Under the pieces are notes generated by a model. That model was given only the letters and a program-made list of their open reading frames with translations, searched no databases and was not told the DNA's origin. Shown one piece after another: positions 7,707 to 14,976 of a stretch of 35,745 nucleotides of DNA (its first letter is position 1; each line of letters opens with the position of its first letter). The stretch covers positions 1-35,745 of the forward strand of contig LAZY01000049.1 of NCBI GenBank assembly GCA_001013295.1, in the 5' to 3' direction. Origin of the DNA: Chryseobacterium indologenes (GTDB taxonomy: Bacteria; Bacteroidota; Bacteroidia; Flavobacteriales; Weeksellaceae). A program made the translations under genes and the position numbers.

Positions 7707-8202
7707 GATCTGAAGGATCTTTTGTTTTGGTGATGCTAATTCCAATTCTGTATTTTCCGTTCAGAGCTTTTGCGCCTTCTTCTGATTTGGGATAAGGAGT
7801 TACATCCTGTAATGTAATGGTATATCCGTTATATTCTGTCGATTGGTTGTAATTTCTTGCAGGATAATCCGTGCTGGCAAGACTTAATGTTACGGGTCTG
7901 CTATAAGTTCCCATGACTTCAATCTGGGCAAGTGCGGCACCTGCCCATATACAGTTTACGCCTGCAGGACATCGGCTGTCTTCAGATATTCCTTTGAAGG
8001 TAACATTCATTTGATAAGGCTTCAGGAATTTATTTTCACCTTCATTGAAATAAATAACAGGTTCTTTCTGATCTCCAGATGCTGTAGATTTTGGAGAAAC
8101 CTCTATTTTGGAAGGTTTTTGGGCTATTTTACCTTTTTTCTGGGCATTACATCCCACTAATGCAAAGATTCCTAAACTGAAAATGATGGCTTTTTGGAAC
8201 AT
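7693..8202 (-). CDS. small lipoprotein, unknown
   Basis: A 169-residue protein with a lipoprotein signal peptide: hydrophobic stretch then ALVGC, lipidated Cys18. The mature part has a conserved-looking block SRCPAGVNCIWAG (residues about 77-89), with two Cys that may form a disulphide, followed by a beta-rich region (VTLSLASTDY, GYTITLQDVTPYP). Proteins with this Cys-Pro-x-Gly...Cys-x-Trp-x-Gly block are frequent small lipoproteins in Bacteroidota, without a known function. It lies 18 bp behind the DUF456 gene on the same strand and is probably co-transcribed with it. Confidence 0.75.
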   Translation of the reverse strand: MFQKAIIFSLGIFALVGCNAQKKGKIAQKPSKIEVSPKSTASGDQKEPVIYFNEGENKFLKPYQMNVTFKGISEDSRCPAGVNCIWAGAALAQIEVMGTYSRPVTLSLASTDYPARNYNQSTEYNGYTITLQDVTPYPKSEEGAKALNGKYRIGISITKTKDPSDPTRK

Positions 8203-8220
8203 GGTTTTTATATTTAATTA

Positions 8221-8712
8221 TTAAATAACATTAAGCATATTAAGTAGTACTACCAAAAACATTGCCACTCCTACTACAAAACTGAAACCGGTACCATAGA
8301 CAAACCCAATTAAGGCTCCTTTGGTAGATTGAAGGGCCTTATTCATATCCTTACTGTCGTGAAGAAGTTCCCCAATAAAAACTCCGGCAAACATTCCGAT
8401 CAGAAAGCCTAATGGGATAGGGATGAATATTCCCACAATGGTTCCCACTACAGAACCAATACTTCCCCAGCGCGTTCCTCCGTATTTCCTGTTGGTCTTT
8501 GCCGGGATCACATAGCTTAATACTACAGAAGCCGCCGTAAGAATTCCGAATGCCCAGATATAAATCATGGGCAGATCTGCATCTGTCCCGAATTTGTAGA
8601 TCAAAAGCCCGCAGATACTCAGCAAAAGTCCGGGTAATACAGGAAGAAAAGTTCCTAATATTCCGACAAATAATAGTACAAGGCAGAAAATATTAATAAT
8701 CGTCGTATCCAT
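8221..8712 (-). CDS. DUF456 membrane protein
   Basis: A 163-residue membrane protein of the DUF456 family. It has hydrophobic hairpins at about 5-40, 50-70, 85-115 and 130-160, rich in Gly, with the family-like segments GILGTFLPVLPG (18-29), GSVVGTIVG and GFLIGMFAGVFIGE. No enzymatic residues are apparent and the role is unknown. It is first in a likely two-gene operon with the lipoprotein at 7693-8202. Confidence 0.85.
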   Translation of the reverse strand: MDTTIINIFCLVLLFVGILGTFLPVLPGLLLSICGLLIYKFGTDADLPMIYIWAFGILTAASVVLSYVIPAKTNRKYGGTRWGSIGSVVGTIVGIFIPIPLGFLIGMFAGVFIGELLHDSKDMNKALQSTKGALIGFVYGTGFSFVVGVAMFLVVLLNMLNVI

Positions 8713-8741
8713 TCTTTTTAAAAATATAGGTGCAATATAAA

Positions 8742-8769
8742 AAAAGTGGCCTTATAAAAAGCCACCTTA
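8742..8769 (-). terminator. hairpin terminator after the CHK-motif lipoprotein
   Basis: GTGGC at 8746-8750 pairs with GCCAC at 8761-8765. On the minus strand the hairpin is followed by seven T. It sits about 25 bases behind the stop of the gene at 8792. Confidence 0.7.
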
Positions 8770-8791
8770 AGAACTGAGTTATACAATTTTA

Positions 8792-9976
8792 TTACAAATT
8801 TAAGATTACATATTCCAGAATCGGTCCCGTTTTACCTATATTTCCGCTTGCATGATTGTGGAATGTAGTGTAATAGATATTTCCGCTGGTCGTATTCCCT
8901 GTACATGATCCCACATAGTCACCGTGTGCCTGATGGGCGCTCCATGCATTCTGATTAATTGTCATGGTGATCGTATTGCCGTTTGCTGTTTTATGGCATA
9001 TCGTCATGTGATTCTTATTTAATGACGTTCCTATAGGGATTTTAGGAGCATTTTTATTAGCGTACTTGTTGGTTCTTAGCATCAGAGCTTCACTTCCTTT
9101 TTGTACCAATACTTCCCAGAACGAAGGATCATAATATTTGATTTGCTCCCACAAAGGCTGATCATACATAATATCTAATGTGTTAAATCCTAATGAAGAA
9201 GCCATAGCAGCATTGGAAATACTGGAATTGTTATACATCCCTATAGATCCGGTAGTACTAAAGCAAACCTGTGTGAAATCTATAAAGCCTGCAGAAGGGC
9301 CACACGACAGAACGCTTTTATCCCCGCCTACCAGATAAGCTGCAGCCCAGTCTGAGCTGTAAATGCTTCCACCGTTGGTAATGAATGTAGAAAGGTTGGC
9401 AAAAACATCAAGATCATTCCCCGGAGTATTGGTTCCTGTATATTTTAAATTACGTGAGCCGCAATTCAGGAAAATAATATCATACTGAGAAATGGTGTTT
9501 AAATTTTTTAAATCATGATAGGAAATTTGGGTCGCTGTATAACCAAGATTGGCAATAATGCTTTCAATTTCGTCATAGCTGCCTTCTACATATGCAATTT
9601 TTGCAACCTGATTCAGTTTCGAGTCTTTGTCGGCAACACTGGTAGTTTCATTCTTTTTAACACTCACGGGAACTTCAGATCTAAAATTAAGACCATTACC
9701 GGTCTGAATGTGAAGCGTAGTGTTTCCTTCAGGGACTGCCAGGCTGAATGTACCATCAGCATTGGAATAAGTGTGATAAACCTGATTTTTATTGTCGATA
9801 GTGAAGACAAGGGCTCCACCAATTGGTTTCGTTCCGTTTTTTGCCAATACTTTGCCTTCTACCGTTCCGGTTGATACCGCTTTGTTGTCTTCTGGAGTGA
9901 TTGAGTCGTCTCCGCTTTTACAGCCTGTCAGGAGTACAAGGGTGCAAAACATGACGAACAGGTAATTTTGTTGCAT
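8792..9976 (-). CDS. large lipoprotein with carboxypeptidase-regulatory domain and CHK/HGD motif
   Basis: A 394-residue protein. A lipobox LLTGC gives lipidated Cys19. Residues about 36-110 form a carboxypeptidase-regulatory-like beta sandwich (TVEGKVLAKNG, NADGTFSLAVPEG). The next part, IAYVEGSYDEIESIIANLGY ... YDIIFLNCGS ... FITNGGSIYSSDW, resembles a flavodoxin or glutamine-amidotransferase-like Rossmann domain, with a Cys at the usual nucleophile elbow (LNCGS) but no evident His/Glu partners. Residues 324-358 carry the segment TICHKT...WSAHQAHGDYVGSC, a known short module of Bacteroidota surface proteins, here placed inside the last domain. It probably sits at the cell envelope. Function unknown. 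Confidence 0.78.
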   Translation of the reverse strand: MQQNYLFVMFCTLVLLTGCKSGDDSITPEDNKAVSTGTVEGKVLAKNGTKPIGGALVFTIDNKNQVYHTYSNADGTFSLAVPEGNTTLHIQTGNGLNFRSEVPVSVKKNETTSVADKDSKLNQVAKIAYVEGSYDEIESIIANLGYTATQISYHDLKNLNTISQYDIIFLNCGSRNLKYTGTNTPGNDLDVFANLSTFITNGGSIYSSDWAAAYLVGGDKSVLSCGPSAGFIDFTQVCFSTTGSIGMYNNSSISNAAMASSLGFNTLDIMYDQPLWEQIKYYDPSFWEVLVQKGSEALMLRTNKYANKNAPKIPIGTSLNKNHMTICHKTANGNTITMTINQNAWSAHQAHGDYVGSCTGNTTSGNIYYTTFHNHASGNIGKTGPILEYVILNL

Positions 9977-10008
9977 ATTTAATTGATTTTTATGGATTTA
10001 GTTTAAAT

Positions 10009-10016
10009 CAAATTTA
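10009..10016 (-). promoter_or_regulatory. -7 element of the CHK-motif lipoprotein
   Basis: Reads TAAATTTG on the minus strand, 32 bases before the ATG at 9976. The 9977-10226 gap is otherwise very AT-rich, with no RNA or small gene that I can support. Confidence 0.5.
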
Positions 10017-10213
10017 ATAAAAAATTAATATATAAACATGAAATGGTGTGATTTTTTTAATAAATAATATTTATTACGGTTATTTATTGTTGATTATTGG
10101 TGATTTGTAGGAAATTATTGTTTTGGTGTGAAAGATTTTTATCAAATATCTTCTGGCGAGTGTTTTTTGGGATGAAAATTGATGATGAATAAAAATCATG
10201 ATTCTTAATTTCA

Positions 10214-10221
10214 TAAATTTG
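10214..10221 (+). promoter_or_regulatory. -7 element of the MscS-like gene, near-leaderless
   Basis: TAAATTTG ends 5 bases before the ATG at 10227, so the transcript should begin at or beside the start codon. Confidence 0.6.
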
Positions 10222-10226
10222 CTGTA

Positions 10227-11495
10227 ATGAATGATCAGTTACAAGAAACCAAAAACGTTATACAGGAGTTAAGCGAACAACTCTATATTTATATTACCCG
10301 GATTTCACCAACCGGATTGGACTGGGTCTTACATATTATTGTAAAGTTGAGTTTACTTCTTATTTTGTTTCTGATTACTGATTTCATCTTTAAGTTTGTG
10401 ATCAATTTTGTGTTTCGGTTATTTCACAATGAAGAAAAATTTCCGATTCTGAAATCTATTTATCAGTCTAAAATCACAAACTCAGTTGCGCATTTTGCCG
10501 CCCTTATCGTTGTGGGGTCTATACAAGGCTCTATATTTCCGGAAAATGCTTTGCCTAAGACAACGGTCTTTATCATAAGATGTGTGAACCTGGGATTGGT
10601 ACTGATTCTTGCCGGGATGCTTTACAGATCATTAACCGCTTTCAGGAATTATTTCAGCATCAAACAGGATTTCTATAAAATTATGGCACTTAATGCCATT
10701 TCAGAAACAGTAAAAATATTAGGTCTCTTCGTATTTACAGTAGTAGGGATCTGTGTTATTTTTGGAATCAAAGGAACCACTATTGTAGGAAGTTTGGGGG
10801 CGATTACAGCTGTGCTGGTACTCGTTTTTAGAGATACAATCCTTGGGTTTGTAACCGGGCTGCACGTGGCAACTTCTAAAAATCTGAAAGTGGGTGACTG
10901 GGTGAGCATTCCGAAATATACCATTGAAGGAAATATCACGGAAATCAATCTTCTGACGACAAAAATCACCAATTTCGACAAAACGGTTTCTACTATTCCT
11001 ACTTACGATCTAATGACTACTGAGATCAAGAATATGCAGGTGATGTCAGAATCCAATACCCGAAGAATAAAAAAATCAATCTATTTTAATATCAATTCCT
11101 TTAAATTTCTGACGGATGAAGATATTGAACGTTTAAAGGAAATCAACCTGATTTCAGATTATCTTGAAGAGAGAACCTCTGAGATCAGAAAAGAAAAAGA
11201 AAGCCTGATCCATAAAGAAAAGATTGTAAACGGAAGGCAGCTTACCAATATCGGGGTTTTCAGATACTATGCACAGATGTATATCGAAAATGATCCTGAT
11301 ATAGACAAGGAAGGAACCAGAATGGTCCGCCAGCTGGATATTACTCCGCAAGGACTTCCGCTTGAGATCTATTGCTTTACCAATGATTCTCAGTGGGTGC
11401 GTTTTGAGCAGATCCAGGCCGATATTTTTGACCATTTACTGGTGGCTTCGAAAGAATTTGAGCTTCAGGTAATGCAGGTGAGCGTAAAAGTATAA
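10227..11495 (+). CDS. mechanosensitive channel, MscS family (YbdG-like)
   Basis: A 422-residue inner-membrane protein with about five hydrophobic segments (about 30-60, 85-105, 115-135, 155-180, 185-210). The pore helix region GSLGAITAVLVLVFRDTILGFVTG (about 191-214) and the following beta domain VGDWVSIP and GNITEINLLTTKITNFDKT (about 226-255) match the MscS core. The segment IPTYDLMTTEIKNMQVMSESNTRRIKKSI and the long insert behind it (about 255-370) are typical of the YbdG branch, which gives small conductance channels in osmotic protection. Length agrees with YbdG (about 415). It is a single gene. Confidence 0.9.
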   Translation: MNDQLQETKNVIQELSEQLYIYITRISPTGLDWVLHIIVKLSLLLILFLITDFIFKFVINFVFRLFHNEEKFPILKSIYQSKITNSVAHFAALIVVGSIQGSIFPENALPKTTVFIIRCVNLGLVLILAGMLYRSLTAFRNYFSIKQDFYKIMALNAISETVKILGLFVFTVVGICVIFGIKGTTIVGSLGAITAVLVLVFRDTILGFVTGLHVATSKNLKVGDWVSIPKYTIEGNITEINLLTTKITNFDKTVSTIPTYDLMTTEIKNMQVMSESNTRRIKKSIYFNINSFKFLTDEDIERLKEINLISDYLEERTSEIRKEKESLIHKEKIVNGRQLTNIGVFRYYAQMYIENDPDIDKEGTRMVRQLDITPQGLPLEIYCFTNDSQWVRFEQIQADIFDHLLVASKEFELQVMQVSVKV

Positions 11496-11614
11496 ATAGC
11501 AAAATTGAAGAGGGAAACAGAAAATTTTTAACTCTTTTCTATAAATTTTAAATTAAATTTTTAAATGATCATGAATGTAGAAAGATCAACTGAAGTTTAA
11601 AGTCTGGATTTACC

Positions 11615-11661
11615 CAGCTTAAAGCTTCTAATTTCTAACATTTCATATCTAACATCTAAAA
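11615..11661 (+). repeat. TTCTAA/TCTAAC simple repeat upstream of pdxJ
   Basis: Six to seven near-copies of a TTCTAA or TCTAAC hexamer occur in about 45 bases straight before the pdxJ start. Similar words recur in the gap after pdxJ. The rest of the 11496-11667 gap shows nothing I can name. Confidence 0.45.
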
Positions 11662-11667
11662 TAAAAA

Positions 11668-12387
11668 ATGACAAAACTAAGCGTAAACATTAATAAAATT
11701 GCGACGTTAAGAAATGCAAGAGGAGGTGAAACACCCAGTGTTACAGAAGCAGCTGTAAAAATTCAGGAATTCGGAGGACAGGGAATTACCATTCACCCGA
11801 GACCTGATGAGAGACATATTACTAGAAAAGATGTCTATGATCTGAAACCATTGGTTACGACTGAGTTTAATATTGAAGGAAATCCTCACCAGAGCTTTAT
11901 TGACATGGTACTGGATGTAAAGCCGGAGCAGGTAACACTGGTTCCTGATGCTGACGATGCTATCACGTCGAATGCCGGTTGGGATACCAAAAAACACCTG
12001 GATTATCTTACAGAGATCATTGCAGAATTTAAAAAGGCCGGAATCCGTACCTCTGTCTTTTTAGATCCTTTACCTGAATTAGTAGAATATGCAGCAAAAT
12101 CCGGGGCAGACAGAATTGAATTGTACACGGAAGCTTATGCAAAAAACTATCTGAGCAATAAAGAACAAGCCATAAAGCCATATTATGATACGGCTGTTGC
12201 TGCAACGAACTTCGGTTTGGGTATCAACGCAGGGCACGATTTAAGCTTAGACAATTTAAAATATTTTGCAGACAACATCCCTAATCTTCTGGAAGTATCT
12301 ATTGGACATGCTTTGGTTTCTGAAGCACTTTATATGGGATTGGAAAATACAGTTCAGTCTTATTTGAAGAGACTGGCGAAATGGTAA
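11668..12387 (+). CDS. pdxJ: pyridoxine 5'-phosphate synthase
   Basis: A 239-residue PdxJ. It condenses 1-deoxy-D-xylulose 5-phosphate with 3-amino-2-oxopropyl phosphate to pyridoxine 5'-phosphate in the DXP-dependent vitamin B6 pathway. Signature segments are KLSVNINKIATLRNARGG (3-20), GITIHPRPDERHI with the active-site His/Arg cluster (39-51), EQVTLVPD (about 90-97) and GINAGHDLSLDNL (about 188-200). Full standard length. It stands alone: the gene behind it is an unrelated hydrolase, after a 135-bp gap with palindromic repeats. Confidence 0.97.
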   Translation: MTKLSVNINKIATLRNARGGETPSVTEAAVKIQEFGGQGITIHPRPDERHITRKDVYDLKPLVTTEFNIEGNPHQSFIDMVLDVKPEQVTLVPDADDAITSNAGWDTKKHLDYLTEIIAEFKKAGIRTSVFLDPLPELVEYAAKSGADRIELYTEAYAKNYLSNKEQAIKPYYDTAVAATNFGLGINAGHDLSLDNLKYFADNIPNLLEVSIGHALVSEALYMGLENTVQSYLKRLAKW

Positions 12388-12395
12388 TACATAAT

Positions 12396-12500
12396 AAATC
12401 AGAAGTTAGAAGCTGGTAAAAACTTCGTTTCTGATCTCCATATGTGTAGCTTTATTAGAAGCAATACCTGCGGAGATCTTTATATTCTGACTTCTGATTT
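12396..12500. repeat. nested palindromic element between pdxJ and hydrolase
   Basis: Outer arms 12396-12406 and 12490-12500 are a perfect 11-bp inverted repeat (AAATCAGAAGT and its complement). Inner arms 12433-12439 and 12472-12478 (GATCTCC and GGAGATC) are perfect too. The two pairs nest, so the transcript could fold into a long interrupted hairpin. It may be a small dispersed intergenic element. Confidence 0.5.
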
Positions 12501-12522
12501 CTTATATCTAACTTCTAGAAAT

Positions 12523-13302
12523 ATGGAAATTTTAAATTCAAAAATATTTGGCGAGAATCTTACAGCTACGCCGCTTTTAGTATTCCACGGATTATTCGGA
12601 ATGCTTGATAACTGGGGAAGTTTTGGAAAAGATCTGGGAGAATACCTTCCGGTACATCTTATCGATCTTAGAAACCACGGAAGAAGCTTTCATTCAGAAG
12701 GAATGTCGCACGATGATCTGGCAGACGATATTGCCCGTTATATGGATTATTATGGTATTCAGAAAGCCCATGTTTTGGGGCATTCTTTAGGAGGAAAAGC
12801 CGTGATGCAGTTTGCTATAAAATATCCTGAAAGAGTCGAAAAACTGATTGTTGTTGATATTTCGCCCAAAGCATATCCGCCACATCACCAGGGGATTATA
12901 AAAGCGTTGGAAAGTGTAGACTTTAATACGGTTGGTTCAAGAAATGATGTTGAAGCAGTTTTGAGTCAGTATATTCCGGAAAAATCGACGATACAGTTTT
13001 TAACCAAAAACCTGTATTGGGATGAAAATAAAAAACTAAATTGGAGATTTAACCTTAAAACATTAGCTGAAAAGTATACGGAATTTGTTTCCAACGCAGT
13101 TAAATTTGGTGTTTTTGAAGGTGATACATTATTTATTGCAGGAGCAAAATCGAATTACATTCTGCCACAGGATGAGTTTGGAATCAAACAACAGTTCCCT
13201 AAAGCTAAAGTAGTAACAGTGAAGAACGCAGGGCACTGGGTGCAGGCAGAAAATCCGGTTGATTTTGCAGACGTGGTGAAGGAATTTTTGGGATTAAATT
13301 GA
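12523..13302 (+). CDS. alpha/beta-hydrolase, YbfF-like esterase
   Basis: A 259-residue cytoplasmic hydrolase. Oxyanion motif FHGLFG (21-26), nucleophile elbow GHSLGG with Ser88 (86-91), a lid region after SPKAYPPHHQG, and the catalytic His in NAGHWVQAENP (about 239-249) are visible; the acid is probably the Asp after the sixth strand. It matches the YbfF-type esterases of small acyl esters. I place the start at the ATG beginning MEILNS because the family begins near there, and the longer in-frame extension to 12442 would consist of the repetitive palindrome region. Its substrate is unknown and nothing links it to the graspetide genes 114 bp downstream. Confidence 0.88.
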   Translation: MEILNSKIFGENLTATPLLVFHGLFGMLDNWGSFGKDLGEYLPVHLIDLRNHGRSFHSEGMSHDDLADDIARYMDYYGIQKAHVLGHSLGGKAVMQFAIKYPERVEKLIVVDISPKAYPPHHQGIIKALESVDFNTVGSRNDVEAVLSQYIPEKSTIQFLTKNLYWDENKKLNWRFNLKTLAEKYTEFVSNAVKFGVFEGDTLFIAGAKSNYILPQDEFGIKQQFPKAKVVTVKNAGHWVQAENPVDFADVVKEFLGLN

Positions 13303-13380
13303 TTTTATTCGTTGATTTTCAATATTATGTTAAAATTTTATTAAAACTTGATATTATTTCTCTATGAGTTGAATTTTTTG

Positions 13381-13388
13381 TACTTTGG
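13381..13388 (+). promoter_or_regulatory. possible -7 element of the graspetide operon
   Basis: TACTTTGG differs in one position from TAnnTTTG and lies 28 bases before the first precursor gene. No TTG at a good -33 distance is seen. It is the best candidate in the 114-bp gap, but weak. Confidence 0.35.
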
Positions 13389-13416
13389 TTAATCAAAAAA
13401 ATAAAATTATTAACTT

Positions 13417-13668
13417 ATGGAAAACAAAAGTTCAAAGAAAAAGCCATTTTTCGCATCATTCCTTGAAAAACAGATCAAAGATCCTGAAACAGTAAAAGGA
13501 GGAGGTATCACCACTGCTTTGGAAGATCAGATTACTTCGAAGATTAAAGATGACATTATTGTAACTACAGCTCTTGAGGATAGCGTAAGTACACCTCTTA
13601 ATGATAACGTTACATTGAAATATCCTTCTGACGGAGATGATCACGTTCTTGAAATAGAAGCACAATAA
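13417..13668 (+). CDS. microviridin-type graspetide precursor 1
   Basis: An 83-residue precursor peptide. The leader begins MENKSSKKK and carries the helix PFFASFLEKQ (10-19), the recognition motif for microviridin ATP-grasp ligases. A KGGG follows (27-30). The core TLKYPSDGDD (66-75) has the family spacing: by analogy with microviridins, Thr66-Asp72 and Ser71-Asp74 would be esters and Lys68-Asp75 an amide. Tail HVLEIEAQ. The 36-residue spacer between leader and core is unusual: TTALED occurs twice (32-37 and 50-55), and TSKIKDD (40-46) and STPLNDN (58-64) resemble degenerate ester-forming sites. The mature product should be a caged peptide, probably a serine-protease inhibitor as in the family, but this is not shown. 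Confidence 0.93.
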   Translation: MENKSSKKKPFFASFLEKQIKDPETVKGGGITTALEDQITSKIKDDIIVTTALEDSVSTPLNDNVTLKYPSDGDDHVLEIEAQ

Positions 13669-13717
13669 TCGAAATCTGACTTAATTCATTATTTATCAAA
13701 TCAAAAACTTTAACATT

Positions 13718-13945
13718 ATGGAAAACAAAAATTCAAAAAAGAAGCCATTTTTTGCATCATTCCTTGAAAAGCAAATCAAAGATCCTGAAACGGTAAAAGG
13801 AGGAGGAACAGAGATCTCTATTCCTGAAAGAGATGTAATTACCAAGCCGGCAATAGACGTTGTAACATCTCCAAAAGATGATATGATGCACACCTTGAAA
13901 TATCCTTCTGACGGTGATGATGATGTAATTATCCTTCCACTATAG
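13718..13945 (+). CDS. microviridin-type graspetide precursor 2
   Basis: A 75-residue second precursor, 49 bp behind the first. Its first 30 residues differ from precursor 1 in one position (N5 for S5), so the leader is a recent duplicate under strong conservation. The spacer (31-57) differs completely and contains TSPKDD (50-55). The core TLKYPSDGDD (59-68) is identical, followed by Asp69 and the hydrophobic tail VIILPL instead of HVLEIEAQ. The same ligases should cyclise both: predicted links are Thr59-Asp65, Ser64-Asp67 and Lys61-Asp68. One leader with two different tails would give two related products. Confidence 0.93.
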   Translation: MENKNSKKKPFFASFLEKQIKDPETVKGGGTEISIPERDVITKPAIDVVTSPKDDMMHTLKYPSDGDDDVIILPL

Positions 13946-13974
13946 AAGTAACATATTAATAAAATTAATAGTAG

Positions 13975-14004
13975 GGGAAACTTAAACTTTAAGTTTCCCT
14001 TTTT
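13975..14004 (+). terminator. hairpin terminator/attenuator between precursors and ligases
   Basis: GGGAAACTTA-type arms 13975-13986 and 13988-13999 are fully complementary (in practice a 10-bp stem with a small loop) and are followed by five T. It stands 29 bases behind precursor 2 and only 15 bases before the first ligase ATG. Such a partial terminator would give many precursor transcripts per ligase transcript, a frequent layout in RiPP operons. Confidence 0.8.
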
Positions 14005-14019
14005 AATAAAACCGGCAAA

Positions 14020-14976
14020 ATGATTCTCTGTATCACCCATTCACAGGACTTTTATAATATCGATCTGTTTTTCGAATACCTTTCCTCCAGAAACATTCCC
14101 TTTTTCAGACTGAATTCTGACCGCCTGAATCACTTTCAGAAGATCAGCGTTAACGAAAATACATTTGAATTGACAGATGAATCAGGAAACACCATTCATT
14201 CCGATCATATCAAAGGGGTATGGCACAGAAAGGCCTGGAGAATAAGTGTTCCCGAAGAATTGGATGAGAATTACGAAAAGATTTTTCTGAATGAGTATGG
14301 AAACCTCCGATATAATCTGATAACTGTTTTAGAAGACATTCCCTGGATCAATCCTTACGAAAATGAAAAGAAAATTGATGGGAATAAGATGCTGCAGCTG
14401 AAAATAGCTCAGAAAAACAATCTTATAATTCCCAAAACCGTCTACTCGAATGACGAAGAGAAAATAACCACATTTTTCCATCAATACTGCAAAGGAAAAG
14501 GCATTGCCAAACTTCACGGCGTAACGGCAAAAACCATGAGTGGTGAAAATATGACCTCCACGATGGTAATTGAAGAAGATACTTTGGAGCACCTTTCAGA
14601 TATTGCTTATTGCCCGATGATCTTTCAGCCTTACATTGACAAACAATATGAATTGAGAATAGTCTATATAGATGGCGAATTTTTTACAGGAATGATCAAT
14701 AACAGCGAAAATGCAGATTGGAGAATAGCCCGTGAAGGCTACTTCTGGTCCGCCTATGAACTACCTGGCTCTGTAAAAAAGAACTTGACTTCCATGATGA
14801 AAGAAATGGGCTTGTATATAGGAGCTATCGATATGATCAAAGGAAAAGACGGACAGTATTATTTCCTTGAAGTCAACCCACAGGGAGAATGGGGAATGCT
14901 GCAGAAAGAACTGGGCTTTCCCATAGCAGAAAAAATTGCCGACAACCTTATCAAAAGAATCAATTTCTATGAATAA
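14020..14976 (+). CDS. mvdC: ATP-grasp peptide ligase, MvdC/MdnB-like (omega-amide forming)
   Basis: A 318-residue ATP-grasp enzyme. Start MILCITHSQDF matches the family's N-terminal (V/I)LxITHSxD strand. GVWHRKAW (66-73) is the conserved xWxRR-type position, NKMLQLKIAQKNNLIIPKT (122-140) enters the ATP-grasp fold, IAKLHG (162-167) holds the ATP-binding Lys, CPMIFQPYIDKQYELRI (198-214) and FLEVNPQGEWGMLQKELGFPI (282-302) form the metal and ATP site. The NPxGEWGML ending is characteristic of the MvdC/MdnB branch, which makes the Lys-Asp/Glu amide after the esters are set. It acts on the two precursors just upstream. The only gene behind it is the second ligase, which overlaps by 8 bp. Confidence 0.9.
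   Translation: MILCITHSQDFYNIDLFFEYLSSRNIPFFRLNSDRLNHFQKISVNENTFELTDESGNTIHSDHIKGVWHRKAWRISVPEELDENYEKIFLNEYGNLRYNLITVLEDIPWINPYENEKKIDGNKMLQLKIAQKNNLIIPKTVYSNDEEKITTFFHQYCKGKGIAKLHGVTAKTMSGENMTSTMVIEEDTLEHLSDIAYCPMIFQPYIDKQYELRIVYIDGEFFTGMINNSENADWRIAREGYFWSAYELPGSVKKNLTSMMKEMGLYIGAIDMIKGKDGQYYFLEVNPQGEWGMLQKELGFPIAEKIADNLIKRINFYE

Noticed and set aside
14936..14968. Earlier ATG for the MvdD-like ligase
   Set aside because: The added 11 residues lie within the first ligase; the Met of MNKILIITH starts the conserved first strand.
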